DNA from: Rhizobium phaseoli
GTDB lineage: Bacteria > Pseudomonadota > Alphaproteobacteria > Rhizobiales > Rhizobiaceae
Length of the DNA stretch: 64,000 nucleotides
NCBI RefSeq assembly: GCF_003985125.1
Contig: NZ_ML133569.1
Coordinates: forward strand, 124,001 to 188,000
Direction: 5' to 3'
Position 1 is the stretch's first letter, and the number at the start of each line of letters is the position of its first letter. The position numbers and the translations under genes were made by a program. Of the stretch, positions 36,970-46,030 are shown in pieces. The notes beneath the pieces are model-generated. The model saw nothing but the letters and a program-made list of their open reading frames with translations, was not told the DNA's origin and did no database searches.

Positions 36970-37305
36970 CGAATCCCATCCCTCACAGCAGACGCTGTCT
37001 CCTACTCTGTAATTTCTTAAATCGGAATTATGCAGCAACTCAAAGGGCGGCAGAAATTCCTAAACAACTGCAGCGGCAGAAACCGGGACGCCACGCAGTC
37101 CCGGTTCCGTCTTTCATCGATCAGTTGCCCGCCCCAGCTGTAAAAGCGCCCTTGTCAAAACCGAAGACGACGAAACAAAAGCGATCAGCTGTGGATAGGA
37201 CCTTTTTATTGCCGCCTGTCCTTCATTTCGTCACAAACTTTCTCGATCGGCTTGCGTTTAGCCAAGGGCTCACCCGGCCGTCTAGAGACAGAGACAGTGA
37301 TACCG
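36970..37305. other. divergent region with one hairpin
   Basis: These 336 bases separate the hypothetical gene and the DD-carboxypeptidase gene. One clear hairpin, AACCGGGAC/GTCCCGGTT at 37081-37106, is followed by CCGTCTTTC; it could end a short upstream transcript on the plus strand. Nothing else is evident. Confidence 0.45.
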
Positions 37306-38178
37306 ATGACCAAGATGACCTCCCGCCTGCGCGCCACTGCGCTCTCCTCCGCCTTGCTGATGGGCGCGTTCGCTCAGGCTGAGGCCGGCCAGGCAAGCTT
37401 CGTCGTCGATGCGCAGTCGGGTCAGGTCCTTGAAGCCTCCAATCAGGACGATCTGAACTATCCGGCATCATTGACCAAGATGATGACGCTCTATCTCGCC
37501 TTCGAGGCGCTGCATCAGGGACGTCTCACCTGGGAACAGAAGCTCACCATGTCGGAAAATGCCGAGAGCAAGGAGCCCTTCAAGCTTGCCATCGGCGCCG
37601 GCCGTCAGGTGACGCTGCGTGAAGCGGTCGAAAGCATCGTGGTATTATCGGCCAACGACTCCGCCGTGGCGATCGCCGAACAGCTCGGCGGTTCGGAACA
37701 GGCTTTCGCCAGGGCGATGACCGACAAGGCGCACCAGCTCGGCATGAAGGACACGGTCTTCAAAAATCCGTCGGGCCTTCCCGATCCGGAGCAGGTGACA
37801 ACGGCACGCGATATGGCGACCCTCGGCGTCTCGTTGATGCGGGACTTCCCCGAGGAATTCAAACTCTTTTCCATGCGCGGCTTCCAGTTCCGCGGCATGA
37901 AACTGCGCGGCCACAATAACCTGATGTATCGCTATGACGGCGTCGACGGCATCAAGACCGGCTATACCGACGCATCCGGCTACAATGTCGTGACCTCGGC
38001 GCTCAAGGGTGGCCGCCGCGTGGTCGGCGTCGTCATGGGCGAAAAGACCGCGAGCATCCGCGACGACAAGATGGCGGGCCTGCTCGACAGTACCCTGTCG
38101 CCGTCGACCGCCACGGCCTACACCACACCGGGCACCCAACCCGGGGCAACGATGACGGATATGCAGCCGACGAAATAG
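37306..38178 (+). CDS. D-alanyl-D-alanine carboxypeptidase (penicillin-binding, S11)
   Basis: This is a 290-residue periplasmic protein with a signal peptide (RATALSSALLMGAFAQAEAG). The three active-site motifs are all present: SLTK (nucleophile Ser in YPASLTKMMTLYLAF), SAN in VVLSANDSAVAIAEQL, and KTG in DGVDGIKTGYTDASGYNV. It trims the terminal D-Ala from peptidoglycan peptides. It stops soon after the catalytic domain and lacks the C-terminal domain and amphipathic anchor of DacA/PBP5, so it is probably soluble in the periplasm. It converges with the GGDEF gene eight bases later. Confidence 0.93.
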   Translation: MTKMTSRLRATALSSALLMGAFAQAEAGQASFVVDAQSGQVLEASNQDDLNYPASLTKMMTLYLAFEALHQGRLTWEQKLTMSENAESKEPFKLAIGAGRQVTLREAVESIVVLSANDSAVAIAEQLGGSEQAFARAMTDKAHQLGMKDTVFKNPSGLPDPEQVTTARDMATLGVSLMRDFPEEFKLFSMRGFQFRGMKLRGHNNLMYRYDGVDGIKTGYTDASGYNVVTSALKGGRRVVGVVMGEKTASIRDDKMAGLLDSTLSPSTATAYTTPGTQPGATMTDMQPTK

Positions 38179-38186
38179 GCCGCTGT

Positions 38187-39440
38187 CTATCTGAACGCCA
38201 CTTCCAGGTGCTGCCGGTCTTGCGCAATCACCCGGCACTTTGTCTCGAAGCCTTCGCCTTTGATGGCAAGGATGAATTCCGAAGGAATGCCTGTCGTATT
38301 GGAGACCGAAATTCCGGCGCTCTCGGCGCCGATGGATTTGACGGTGCAGTCGATGGTCGAACGCCGATCGTTGAAGAGGATGAACCCCGCCTTCAGCACC
38401 CGCCGCCGAGCGCCGATCGCGTGATCGGCATGGATGGAACTCCATGACACACAGCGGTTCCGACCGCCGTGCTTGGCCTGATACATCGCGGCATCCGCCT
38501 GTGCCAATAGGGTCTCGATGTCCTTGCTGACGATCGAAAGCGCCGAGCTTCCGAGGCTCGCCGTGACGTGCAGAATCCCATGATCGCCGTGGATCGGCTG
38601 GAAGGCGATGGCGGCGCAAAGTTTTTCGGCGACCGCGAGGGCACCTTGACGATCGACATGCGGCAGCACGACGGCGAACTCCTCGCCGCCGATCCGGCCG
38701 AAGAGATCACCCGCACGAAGGGTCGCCTTGCAGACCGAAGCCACCGCCTTGAGAACCGCGTCTCCCGCGGCATGTCCATACCGGTCGTTCACCTGCTTGA
38801 AATGGTCGATATCGAAAACGATACAGGACAGCTCATGCTGGTGCCGCAAAGCGAGCGAAATCAGCTGGTCGGCCTCTTGTTTAAAGGCGCGCCGGGTCAT
38901 CGCCTCGGTCAAGCTATCGGTGGCAGCCGACTGCATGAGATCGATGCGGTCCATCGCCGCCGCTGCCAGTTCCTCAAGAATGCCAAGATCTCTGCTGCCG
39001 AACGATCGTGGCCGGCGGTCGATCGCGCATACCGTGCCGATCATATGCCCGGCCTTGGTTCTAAGCGGCACGCCGGCATAAAAGCGGATATGGTCCTTGC
39101 CGGTCACCGAAGGATGCCGCGCAAATCGCGCATCCCTGGTGGCATCCTGCACGATGATGGGCTCGTCGCAGTCGACCACGCAACGGCAGAACGTATCTTC
39201 CAGCGACACTTCGTCGGCCGAGAGGCCGGAACAGGCCTTGTACCACTGCCGGTGCCCGTCGATCAGCGATATGATGCCGATGTCGATGGAAAAGATCTGC
39301 TTGATCAGGCGGACGATCCGCTCGAAGCCTTCGTCTCTCGGCGTGTCGAGGAGATCGAGCTGCTGCAGCGCAGCCAAACGGTCGTTTTCGCGCCCGATCG
39401 CCTCCGGCGACGACTTTCCGAACACTCGTGCAACCACCAT
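38187..39440 (-). CDS. GAF-GGDEF diguanylate cyclase with C-terminal PilZ-like domain
   Basis: This is a 417-residue protein. Residues about 20-165 are a GAF sensor (FERIVRLIKQIFSIDIGIIS, SLEDTFCRCVVDCDEPIIVQ). About 170-335 is a GGDEF domain with active-site GRIGGEEFAVVLPH, preceded at the right distance by the inhibitory-site RAGD. The last 70 residues (GARRRVLKAGFILFNDRRST, DCTVKSIGAESAGISVSN) look like a degenerate PilZ domain. It should make cyclic di-GMP and perhaps bind it at two places. No membrane segments are present, so it is cytosolic. Confidence 0.9.
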   Translation of the reverse strand: MVVARVFGKSSPEAIGRENDRLAALQQLDLLDTPRDEGFERIVRLIKQIFSIDIGIISLIDGHRQWYKACSGLSADEVSLEDTFCRCVVDCDEPIIVQDATRDARFARHPSVTGKDHIRFYAGVPLRTKAGHMIGTVCAIDRRPRSFGSRDLGILEELAAAAMDRIDLMQSAATDSLTEAMTRRAFKQEADQLISLALRHQHELSCIVFDIDHFKQVNDRYGHAAGDAVLKAVASVCKATLRAGDLFGRIGGEEFAVVLPHVDRQGALAVAEKLCAAIAFQPIHGDHGILHVTASLGSSALSIVSKDIETLLAQADAAMYQAKHGGRNRCVSWSSIHADHAIGARRRVLKAGFILFNDRRSTIDCTVKSIGAESAGISVSNTTGIPSEFILAIKGEGFETKCRVIAQDRQHLEVAFR

Positions 39441-39587
39441 GCAGCGTGCCTCCTGACAGCGTTAACATGATGGGTTCCACAAATTCGTGAAAAATTTGAA
39501 TACGATGGCAGCCCCAGCCACAGGGGGCCGAGATTTTTTCAGAATCAGCAACTCTTGATGTCGAGGCGGCGATCGCCAAACGCCATC

Positions 39588-40199
39588 TCAGATTGAACGC
39601 AGCGTCCAGCTCACGATCTCGGAGACGACCGTGGAAAAGGCGCGGTCGAGAGACTTGACGAAGCCGGCATTGTCGCCGCCGGCCGGCGCCGTGGCGCGGA
39701 ACACCTTCTGGGCTCGCACCGAGCCGTTGCGGTCGTTGAGGATCTTGACGGAGATTTCGATCACCGCCTGGTTGCCGCTCGACGCATCGATCTCGAAGGA
39801 GCGGATGTCGGTGACGACCTGGTAGTCGATCGCCAGCCCCTGCCCCGGCAAGCCGACGCCGCCGAGCTTGCCCGAATTTTCGAAGGCCTCGACCAGTTTC
39901 GACTGCACCATGCGCGGGAGCTTGTCGCCCCACTGCGCCCGCGAGAGATATTGAATTTCCGAGGGCGAGACACGGATGACGATCTGTTCGCTATCGAGCG
40001 CCCTCAGCGCCGTCGGACCGGCAACGAGGATCTGCCGCGATTTGGCCGCCGGTCCGTCGCCGTCGACGGCGCCCGACAGGTCAAAGGTGTCGTTCTTGGC
40101 CGCGGTGCCGCACCCGGAAAGGATCAGCGCCGTCAGCGGCAGCGCGATCACCGTTCCCCTGATCCACGAACGGCGCGACAACAGATGCGATGCGACCAT
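39588..40199 (-). CDS. ABC-type transport auxiliary lipoprotein (PqiC-like)
   Basis: This is a 203-residue protein with a lipoprotein signal (VIALPLTALILSGCGTAAK; lipobox LSGC). The mature domain has the family pattern ILVAGPTALRALDSEQIVIR, QWGDKLPRMVQSKLVEAFEN and IDYQVVTDIRSFEIDAS, like PqiC/YmbA. Such lipoproteins work with MCE-domain proteins in moving lipids between membranes. It is the last gene of the mla operon (mlaE-mlaF-mlaD-lipoprotein) on the minus strand, 25 bases after mlaD. Confidence 0.9.
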   Translation of the reverse strand: MVASHLLSRRSWIRGTVIALPLTALILSGCGTAAKNDTFDLSGAVDGDGPAAKSRQILVAGPTALRALDSEQIVIRVSPSEIQYLSRAQWGDKLPRMVQSKLVEAFENSGKLGGVGLPGQGLAIDYQVVTDIRSFEIDASSGNQAVIEISVKILNDRNGSVRAQKVFRATAPAGGDNAGFVKSLDRAFSTVVSEIVSWTLRSI

Positions 40200-40224
40200 A
40201 TTAGGCTACCCCTGACTTCCCCTG

Positions 40225-41595
40225 TTAACGCCGCGTCCGGCCGTCGTACTGCTTGACCGTGTCCCCGCCGAAGATCAGGCGTTGCGGATTGCGGTCGAAG
40301 TTGGTGATCGTGTCGTTGAGATTGTTGACGGTTCCACGCATGTCGTTGACGAGAGTCTGCACGTCGCGCAAGCCGCCGCTCGAGAATTTCTGCAGATTGT
40401 CGGCGATCGGCCCGATTCGCGAATTGAGATTGTCGGCGACCTTCTTGAAGGATTCCAGCGTCTCGCGCGCTTGCGCGAACATCGATTGCGTATTGTCGGT
40501 TCCGAGCAGCGCATCGACCTTGATGAGAATACCGTCGATGCGGGTCGAGGCCGAATTCAGCTTGTTGGCCAGCTGCGATACGTCCTGGATCGTTTGGTCG
40601 ATATCTTTCTGGCGTCCCGAGACCGTGTTGGCGACATCGCGGATCGAGGCGACGGCAGCGCGCGCATCCTTGGTCGCCTGCGAGATATCGTCGACCGACC
40701 CTTTGAGCTTGGCCGGATCGATCTGGGCGACGAGCGTATCGACGCGGTCGAGTGTGTCCTGTGCCTGCTTGCCGAAATCGTTGAAAGTGGTGGCCGTCTC
40801 GTCGAACTTCTGGATTGCGCCCTTGAGATCACCCGAGGCATCGGCGACGTTGGCGGTGATCCTTTCGGCATTCGAGACGATATGGTCGATCTTCTGGGCG
40901 TCGACCGCCTTGACCAGCGATTCCACAGCTTCAAGCGTCGAATCGACCCGGCCCGAAACCGCCTTCACCGTATTGGAGAGCTCACCGACGCTTTGCAGGA
41001 AGGCGTCGATATTGTCGGAATTCTTGGCAAGCGCGTCCGAGAAGGTCTCGGCATTCTTGAATGTCTGGGTCAGCGGCGCGCGCGAATCCTGGATGAAGCC
41101 CTGGAGTTCGCCGACCGCGTCATTGGCGCGGTCGAGGATCTTGTCGGCGGTGGCGAGAAGATTGGTGACGCTCGATTGATCGGCGACGATGACGGCGCGT
41201 TTGCCGTTGTCGATCGCGTGTTGGAGAATGCTTTCCTCGCCCTTGCGGCCGCCCGACAGCTCGATATAGGCGGCCCCGGTGAGACCCTGGATTTCAAGAG
41301 CGGCCTTGGTCGAGGGGTAGATCGGCGCATCGGTACGCACCTGGGTGAAGGCCAGCGAATATTGCGGATCGTCGGCATCGATCGACAGCGTCTGCACCGA
41401 GCCGATCTGAATGCCGTTGAAGCGCACCGGGGAGCCGACGCTGAGGCCGTTGGCGGAGCCCGGAATACGCACGATCAGCTCGGTCATCGGGCCGCCGCGG
41501 CCATATTCGGCCATCCAGTAGACGAAGCCGAAGGCCGCCGCGATCACCAGCACCGTGAAAAAACCGACAATCGTGTAATTGGCTTTGGTTTCCAT
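40225..41595 (-). CDS. mlaD: MlaD-type MCE-domain protein
   Basis: This is a 456-residue protein with an N-terminal membrane helix (NYTIVGFFTVLVIAAAFGFV) and an MCE domain (IRIP-like start IVRIPGSANGLSVGSPVRFNG, IEIQGLTGAAYIELSGG). A long helical tail with heptad-like repeats (about residues 150-430) is richer than in E. coli MlaD. The MCE domain forms a hexameric ring that carries phospholipids across the periplasm; the long tail suggests a tube reaching toward the outer membrane. It lies nine bases after mlaF in the operon. Confidence 0.93.
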   Translation of the reverse strand: METKANYTIVGFFTVLVIAAAFGFVYWMAEYGRGGPMTELIVRIPGSANGLSVGSPVRFNGIQIGSVQTLSIDADDPQYSLAFTQVRTDAPIYPSTKAALEIQGLTGAAYIELSGGRKGEESILQHAIDNGKRAVIVADQSSVTNLLATADKILDRANDAVGELQGFIQDSRAPLTQTFKNAETFSDALAKNSDNIDAFLQSVGELSNTVKAVSGRVDSTLEAVESLVKAVDAQKIDHIVSNAERITANVADASGDLKGAIQKFDETATTFNDFGKQAQDTLDRVDTLVAQIDPAKLKGSVDDISQATKDARAAVASIRDVANTVSGRQKDIDQTIQDVSQLANKLNSASTRIDGILIKVDALLGTDNTQSMFAQARETLESFKKVADNLNSRIGPIADNLQKFSSGGLRDVQTLVNDMRGTVNNLNDTITNFDRNPQRLIFGGDTVKQYDGRTRR

Positions 41596-41604
41596 CTTAT
41601 CCGG

Positions 41605-42444
41605 TCACTTCCCGCTGCTGCCGTGGCGTGCGCCTTCGTCCTGCGGCACGATCGACCGCGCCCGCTTACCCTTGAAATAGGCCTGCACCCACGGATCGTC
41701 ATAGGCCAGCATGTCGTCGATCGTGCCTTCCACCATTACCCGCTTCTTTCCGAGCACGGCAATACGGTCGCAGACCGAAAACAGGCTGTCGAGATCGTGT
41801 GTTACCATATAAACGGTCAGCCCCAGACTATCGCGCAGGTTGGCGATCAATTCGTCGAATTCGGCCGCGCCGATCGGGTCGAGACCCGAGGTCGGCTCGT
41901 CCAGGAAGACGAGTTCAGGATCGAGCGCCAGGGCGCGGGCAAGGGCGGCGCGCTTGATCATGCCGCCGGACAGTTCGGAGGGGTACTTGTCGGCGGCATC
42001 GGCCGCCAGCCCCACCATGCGGATCTTCAGATGCGCCAGTTCATCCATCAGCGAGCGCGGCAGATCGAGATATTCGCGCATCGGCACCTGGATGTTTTCC
42101 TTGACGGTCAGCGACGAAAACAGCGCCCCCTGCTGGAACAGCACGCCGAGCCGCATGTCGAGCGCGTTGCGCTGCGGCTCGTCGAGTTCGTCGAAGTCCT
42201 GGCCGAGGATCTTGATCGTGCCCGAGTGGCGCGGCAGCAGCCTCAGCACCGTGCGCATCAGCACCGATTTGCCGGTGCCCGAGGCGCCGACAAAACCGAG
42301 GATCTCGCCGCGATAGATATCGAGGTTCAGATTGTCGAGCACCACCTTCGAGCCAAACGCGACGGTGACGTCGCGCGCCGAGAGCACGACATCCCTGCCC
42401 TGTCCTTCGCTCTCGGTCGGTTGCTCGTTCACGCGGTCCGCCAT
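41605..42444 (-). CDS. mlaF: MlaF-type ABC transporter ATP-binding protein
   Basis: This is a 279-residue ATPase: Walker A GASGTGKSVLMRTVLRLLP, Q-loop VLFQQGALFSSLTVKENIQV, signature SELSGGMIKRAALARALALD, Walker B ELVFLDEPTSGLDP and the switch His in MVTHDLDS. It powers phospholipid transport by the MlaE permease. The ATG at 42444 begins one base after the mlaE stop codon, so the two are coupled; codons upstream in the same frame fall in mlaE. Confidence 0.95.
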   Translation of the reverse strand: MADRVNEQPTESEGQGRDVVLSARDVTVAFGSKVVLDNLNLDIYRGEILGFVGASGTGKSVLMRTVLRLLPRHSGTIKILGQDFDELDEPQRNALDMRLGVLFQQGALFSSLTVKENIQVPMREYLDLPRSLMDELAHLKIRMVGLAADAADKYPSELSGGMIKRAALARALALDPELVFLDEPTSGLDPIGAAEFDELIANLRDSLGLTVYMVTHDLDSLFSVCDRIAVLGKKRVMVEGTIDDMLAYDDPWVQAYFKGKRARSIVPQDEGARHGSSGK

Positions 42445-42445
42445 G

Positions 42446-43615
42446 CTAGAAGTTGATCGCTGCATAGAACATCGCAAAAAGCCCGTCCATCAGGATGACG
42501 ACGAAAATCGCTTTCACGACAGAGGCAGTCACGTGCTGGCCAAGCGATTCCGCGCTCCCGCCAACCTTCAGCCCTTCGACGGCGGCGACGATGCCGATAA
42601 CGAGCGCCATGAACGGCGCCTTGATCATGCCTGACAGCACCGTCGACAGCGTCACCGCCTCGTGCAGGCGCGCCAGGAAGTTGGCGAAAGTGATTCCGGA
42701 ATAGCCCCAGGCAACGACGGCAGCCCCGGCCAGCGAGGCGAAGTTCGCCAAGACCGTCAGAAGCGGCAGTGCGATGGTCAGCGCTACGAGCCTCGGAAAG
42801 ATCAGTACGCCGATCGGGTTCAGCCCCATGACTTTCAGCGCGTCGATCTCTTCGCGCATCTTCATCGAGCCGATTTCGGCGGTGATCGCGCTGCCGGAGC
42901 GGCCGGCGATCATGATCGAGGTCAGGAGCACGCCGATTTCGCGCAGCTGCAGAATGCCGACGAGATCGACGACGAAGACTTCCGCCCCGAAATAGCGCAG
43001 CTGGAAGGCGCCCTGCTGGGCGATGATAGCCCCGATCAGGAACGACATCAGCAGGATGATCGGAACCGCGCGCACGCCCATATGGTCGATCTGGTTGACG
43101 ATCGAAGCCGGCGAAACACCGCTGCCGCGGCCGAACTTCATCTGCGCGCCGCGCACCGCCGAGCCGAGGATATACATGGCGGCGGCGAGATTGTCCCAGA
43201 CGTCGTAGGTCATCTTGCCGATCGGCGCGAGGATGCGCGCGGCAAGGGAAACCTTCTCCTTCGGCTCCGGCTCCGGTTTGGCCGGTTCCTCGGAAAACAT
43301 CGCCAGCATTTCGTCGATATGCGGATTGGTGCCTTCGAAGCGGACCGTCCGTCCGGCCGCCTCCTCTTCCTTCTTCAGCCGGCAGAGCAACCAGATGCCC
43401 GCCGTATCGATATCGGTAATCTCGGACAGATCGACCGTCAGGTTACCCGCCTTCTGGTGCAGGAGCTTTTCGAAATCGCGCAGCACCAGATGCACATAGG
43501 CGCTGCGCCAGTTGCCGCTAAGACGCACATGCTGTCCCGAACCATCGGACTGGTCGTCCACGACAAGCGAGGCAGCGTTGCGATTCTCGGCGTTCAAGAT
43601 ACTTGTGTCTTTCAA
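42446..43615 (-). CDS. mlaE: MlaE-type permease with fused STAS (MlaB-like) domain
   Basis: This is a 389-residue protein. Residues about 25-110 form a STAS domain (HLVLRDFEKLLHQKAGNLTV, DIDTAGIWLLCRL), which in E. coli is the separate protein MlaB. Residues about 130-389 are the MlaE permease with EIGVLLTSIMIAGRSGSAIT and AEIGSMKMREEIDALKVMG. The fusion explains why no mlaB is seen. It is the first gene of the minus-strand mla operon, divergent from the epimerase gene. Confidence 0.94.
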   Translation of the reverse strand: MKDTSILNAENRNAASLVVDDQSDGSGQHVRLSGNWRSAYVHLVLRDFEKLLHQKAGNLTVDLSEITDIDTAGIWLLCRLKKEEEAAGRTVRFEGTNPHIDEMLAMFSEEPAKPEPEPKEKVSLAARILAPIGKMTYDVWDNLAAAMYILGSAVRGAQMKFGRGSGVSPASIVNQIDHMGVRAVPIILLMSFLIGAIIAQQGAFQLRYFGAEVFVVDLVGILQLREIGVLLTSIMIAGRSGSAITAEIGSMKMREEIDALKVMGLNPIGVLIFPRLVALTIALPLLTVLANFASLAGAAVVAWGYSGITFANFLARLHEAVTLSTVLSGMIKAPFMALVIGIVAAVEGLKVGGSAESLGQHVTASVVKAIFVVILMDGLFAMFYAAINF

Positions 43616-43713
43616 GGCTTACAGCGACAGTGCCGACTCGCGAAGCGGTTCGTCGCCCGGCGCGTCAATATACAGAAGCAACGTGCAATTTCCATGCTTG
43701 CAGGACAGCAATA

Positions 43714-44697
43714 ATGCCGCGCATCCTTGATATCCAGATGAATTCCTTTCCGATTGCCGGGACTTTTACCATCGCGCGCGGCGCAAAGACGCAGGCCGAG
43801 GTCATCACCTGCACGCTGATGGACGAAGGGGCTGAGGGGCGCGGCGAATGTGTGCCCTATCGCCGCTACGGCGAAACGATGGAGAGCGTTCTTGCCCAGA
43901 TCGAAGCCGCGCGTCCGCTGATCGAGGCAGGCATCTCGCGGCACGACCTGCTGTCGGCGATGCCGCCAGGCGCTGCCCGCAACGCCGTCGATTGCGCCCT
44001 CTGGGATCTGGAAGCGAAACGGACGGGCCAAAGCGTCGCGTCTCGACTGGGCATTGCCGATCCGAAACCGCTGACGACAGCCTATACCATCTCGCTTGGC
44101 GAACCGGAGGTGATGGCGGCCCAGGCGCGCGAACACGCCGGCCGCGCCCTGCTCAAGGTCAAGGTCGGCACCGGCGACGATGGAAGCCGCATTCGCGCCG
44201 TCCGCGCGGCCGCGCCCGAGGCCGCCATCATCCTCGATGCCAATGAAGGCTGGCCGGAACCGGTGCTGGAGCGTCACCTCAACATTGCTGCGGAGGCGGG
44301 TGTGACGCTCGTCGAGCAGCCGCTGCCGGCCGGCCGCGACGCCTTGCTTGCCGAGATCCGCCGCCCGCTGCTCGTCTGCGCCGACGAGAGCGTCCACCAT
44401 ACCGGGGATCTCGCAAGCCTTGCCGACCGCTATGATGCTATCAACATCAAGCTCGACAAGTCAGGCGGCCTCACCGAAGCCCTGGCGATGAAGACCGAAG
44501 CCGAGCGGCTCGGCTTCGCCATCATGATCGGCTGCATGGTCGGCACCTCGCTTGCCATGGCGCCGGCGGTGCTACTCGCCCAGAATGCCGATTTCGTTGA
44601 TCTCGATGGTCCGCTACTGCTCGCCCGCGACCGCGAGCCCGGCCTGCGTTACACCGCTTCCCTGGTCTTTCCGCCCGAAGGCAACCTCTGGGGCTGA
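43714..44697 (+). CDS. dgcA: enolase-superfamily amino acid epimerase/racemase, DgcA-like
   Basis: This is a 327-residue protein of the muconate-lactonizing / dipeptide epimerase branch. Catalytic Lys lies in RALLKVKVGTGDD, metal ligands in IILDANEGWPEP, LVEQPLPAGRD and CADESVHH, and the second Lys in INIKLDKSGGLTEAL. The family includes L-Ala-D/L-Glu epimerases and the N-acetyl-D-glutamate racemase DgcA; the usual partner DgcN is not seen here, so the substrate is uncertain. The ATG at 43714 follows AGGACA. It overlaps the convergent MFS gene by 49 bases. Confidence 0.85.
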   Translation: MPRILDIQMNSFPIAGTFTIARGAKTQAEVITCTLMDEGAEGRGECVPYRRYGETMESVLAQIEAARPLIEAGISRHDLLSAMPPGAARNAVDCALWDLEAKRTGQSVASRLGIADPKPLTTAYTISLGEPEVMAAQAREHAGRALLKVKVGTGDDGSRIRAVRAAAPEAAIILDANEGWPEPVLERHLNIAAEAGVTLVEQPLPAGRDALLAEIRRPLLVCADESVHHTGDLASLADRYDAINIKLDKSGGLTEALAMKTEAERLGFAIMIGCMVGTSLAMAPAVLLAQNADFVDLDGPLLLARDREPGLRYTASLVFPPEGNLWG

Positions 44698-45866
44698 AAA
44701 TAATAGGCTGCGATGACGATGCCGAGGCCGCAGAGCGCGACCAGCGCCATGACGTAAAAGCTGACCACGCCGAGTCCGGCGTAGAGGTAACCCGCAGCGA
44801 TGGTCATCAGCGCCATCGCCATGCCGACATAGAAGAAATAGGCGCCTTGGGCCGAGGATTCCTGCGTCTCCTGCACCGTCGCCACGATCCGCCGCTGCAC
44901 GCCGGTATGCACGAACGCATAGGTAAAGCCGTGGAAGCATTGCAGCAGGAAGAAGCCGACAAAGCCCGTATTCATGGGAAACAGAATCCAGCGGCAGACG
45001 CTGACGGCGCAGCCGAAGCGGATCAGCGTCCAGGCATTGAAGCGCCGGTTGAGACGCTTCGACAGGAAGAACACCGTCACTTCCGAAGCCACACCGGCGC
45101 TCCAGAGAAGACCGACCTCAGCGCCGGAGAAGCCGAGCTGATGCCAGTAGATCGATGAGAAAGCATTGAGCACGGCATGGCTTGACTGCTGGATGGCGAC
45201 GCCGATCAGGAGCAGCAGCAGATGCGGCTCGCGCAGGCCGCTGCCGGTGGCGGCGGGAATGTTGATCGGCTGGCCGCGCCGCCGTGTCGGCCCGATGCGC
45301 GGACAGAAGATCGCCATGACCACGGTCATGGTAAAGCCGAACACCATCACCGGCAGCACCATCGCGCCGCCCCACCGGCTGATCAGCCGACCGCCGACCA
45401 GCGTCGACACGATGAAGGCGATCGAGCCCCACACACGCATCGACCCATAATCGAGCCCCCAGCGGCGCACGCCCGAGATGACGATCGATTCGACGACCGG
45501 CAGATAGGGCGCGAAGGTGGCGCCCTGCAGCGCATAGACGATCGTCACTGGCCAGAAACTCGTCGTCCAGTAGAGCGCAATCGCCGTCAGCAGCGACAGG
45601 CCACCTGACCAGAGCAGCACATCGGCGCGTTCCTTCAAACGGTCGGCGATCATGGCGACGATGGGCGCCACCAGCACGCGAACCACCATCGGTATGGCAA
45701 GGATGATGCCGATCTCGTGGTCGCTGAAGCTGTGGGTCGCAAGCCAGATGGGAAAGAACGGCAGGACGACGCCGTTTACGAGCAGCGGCGCGCAATAGGA
45801 AAGCGCGCTGAGCAGCCGGAAGCGCGGCGGCGCTCCCTCACTCGAGGACTGTTGGGCGGGAATCAT
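44649..45866 (-). CDS. MFS transporter, 3-phenylpropionate-permease (HcaT)-like
   Basis: This is a 405-residue membrane protein with about 12 helices. N-terminal LSYCAPLLVNGVVLPFFPIW and DHEIGIILAIPMVVRVLVAP, a central loop GPTRRRGQPINIPAATGSG, then LNAFSSIYWHQLGFSGAEVG resemble HcaT/LacY-relative transporters (MFS_1_like). It probably imports an organic acid by proton symport; the substrate is not known. The 3' end overlaps the 3' end of the convergent epimerase gene by 49 bases, so the two messages are antisense to each other there. Confidence 0.85.
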   Translation of the reverse strand: MIPAQQSSSEGAPPRFRLLSALSYCAPLLVNGVVLPFFPIWLATHSFSDHEIGIILAIPMVVRVLVAPIVAMIADRLKERADVLLWSGGLSLLTAIALYWTTSFWPVTIVYALQGATFAPYLPVVESIVISGVRRWGLDYGSMRVWGSIAFIVSTLVGGRLISRWGGAMVLPVMVFGFTMTVVMAIFCPRIGPTRRRGQPINIPAATGSGLREPHLLLLLIGVAIQQSSHAVLNAFSSIYWHQLGFSGAEVGLLWSAGVASEVTVFFLSKRLNRRFNAWTLIRFGCAVSVCRWILFPMNTGFVGFFLLQCFHGFTYAFVHTGVQRRIVATVQETQESSAQGAYFFYVGMAMALMTIAAGYLYAGLGVVSFYVMALVALCGLGIVIAAYYFQPQRLPSGGKTREAV

Positions 45867-46030
45867 GGGTGGACCTGAAGGAAACTTGTCGTTTTCCTAA
45901 CACACCACCCCGGAGGTGCCTATTGCGAGAAATAGCCCTCCTGAAACGTTTTAGAAAATAAGTGAGGCCCTGTCACCTCGCGGCAACGGCTATATTCTTG
46001 TGGCACCGCTGCAGTATGCCGACGCCAATA

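Noticed and set aside
40282..42456. 724-codon open frame antisense to mlaD and mlaF
   Set aside because: It spans two real genes on the other strand and has no motifs.
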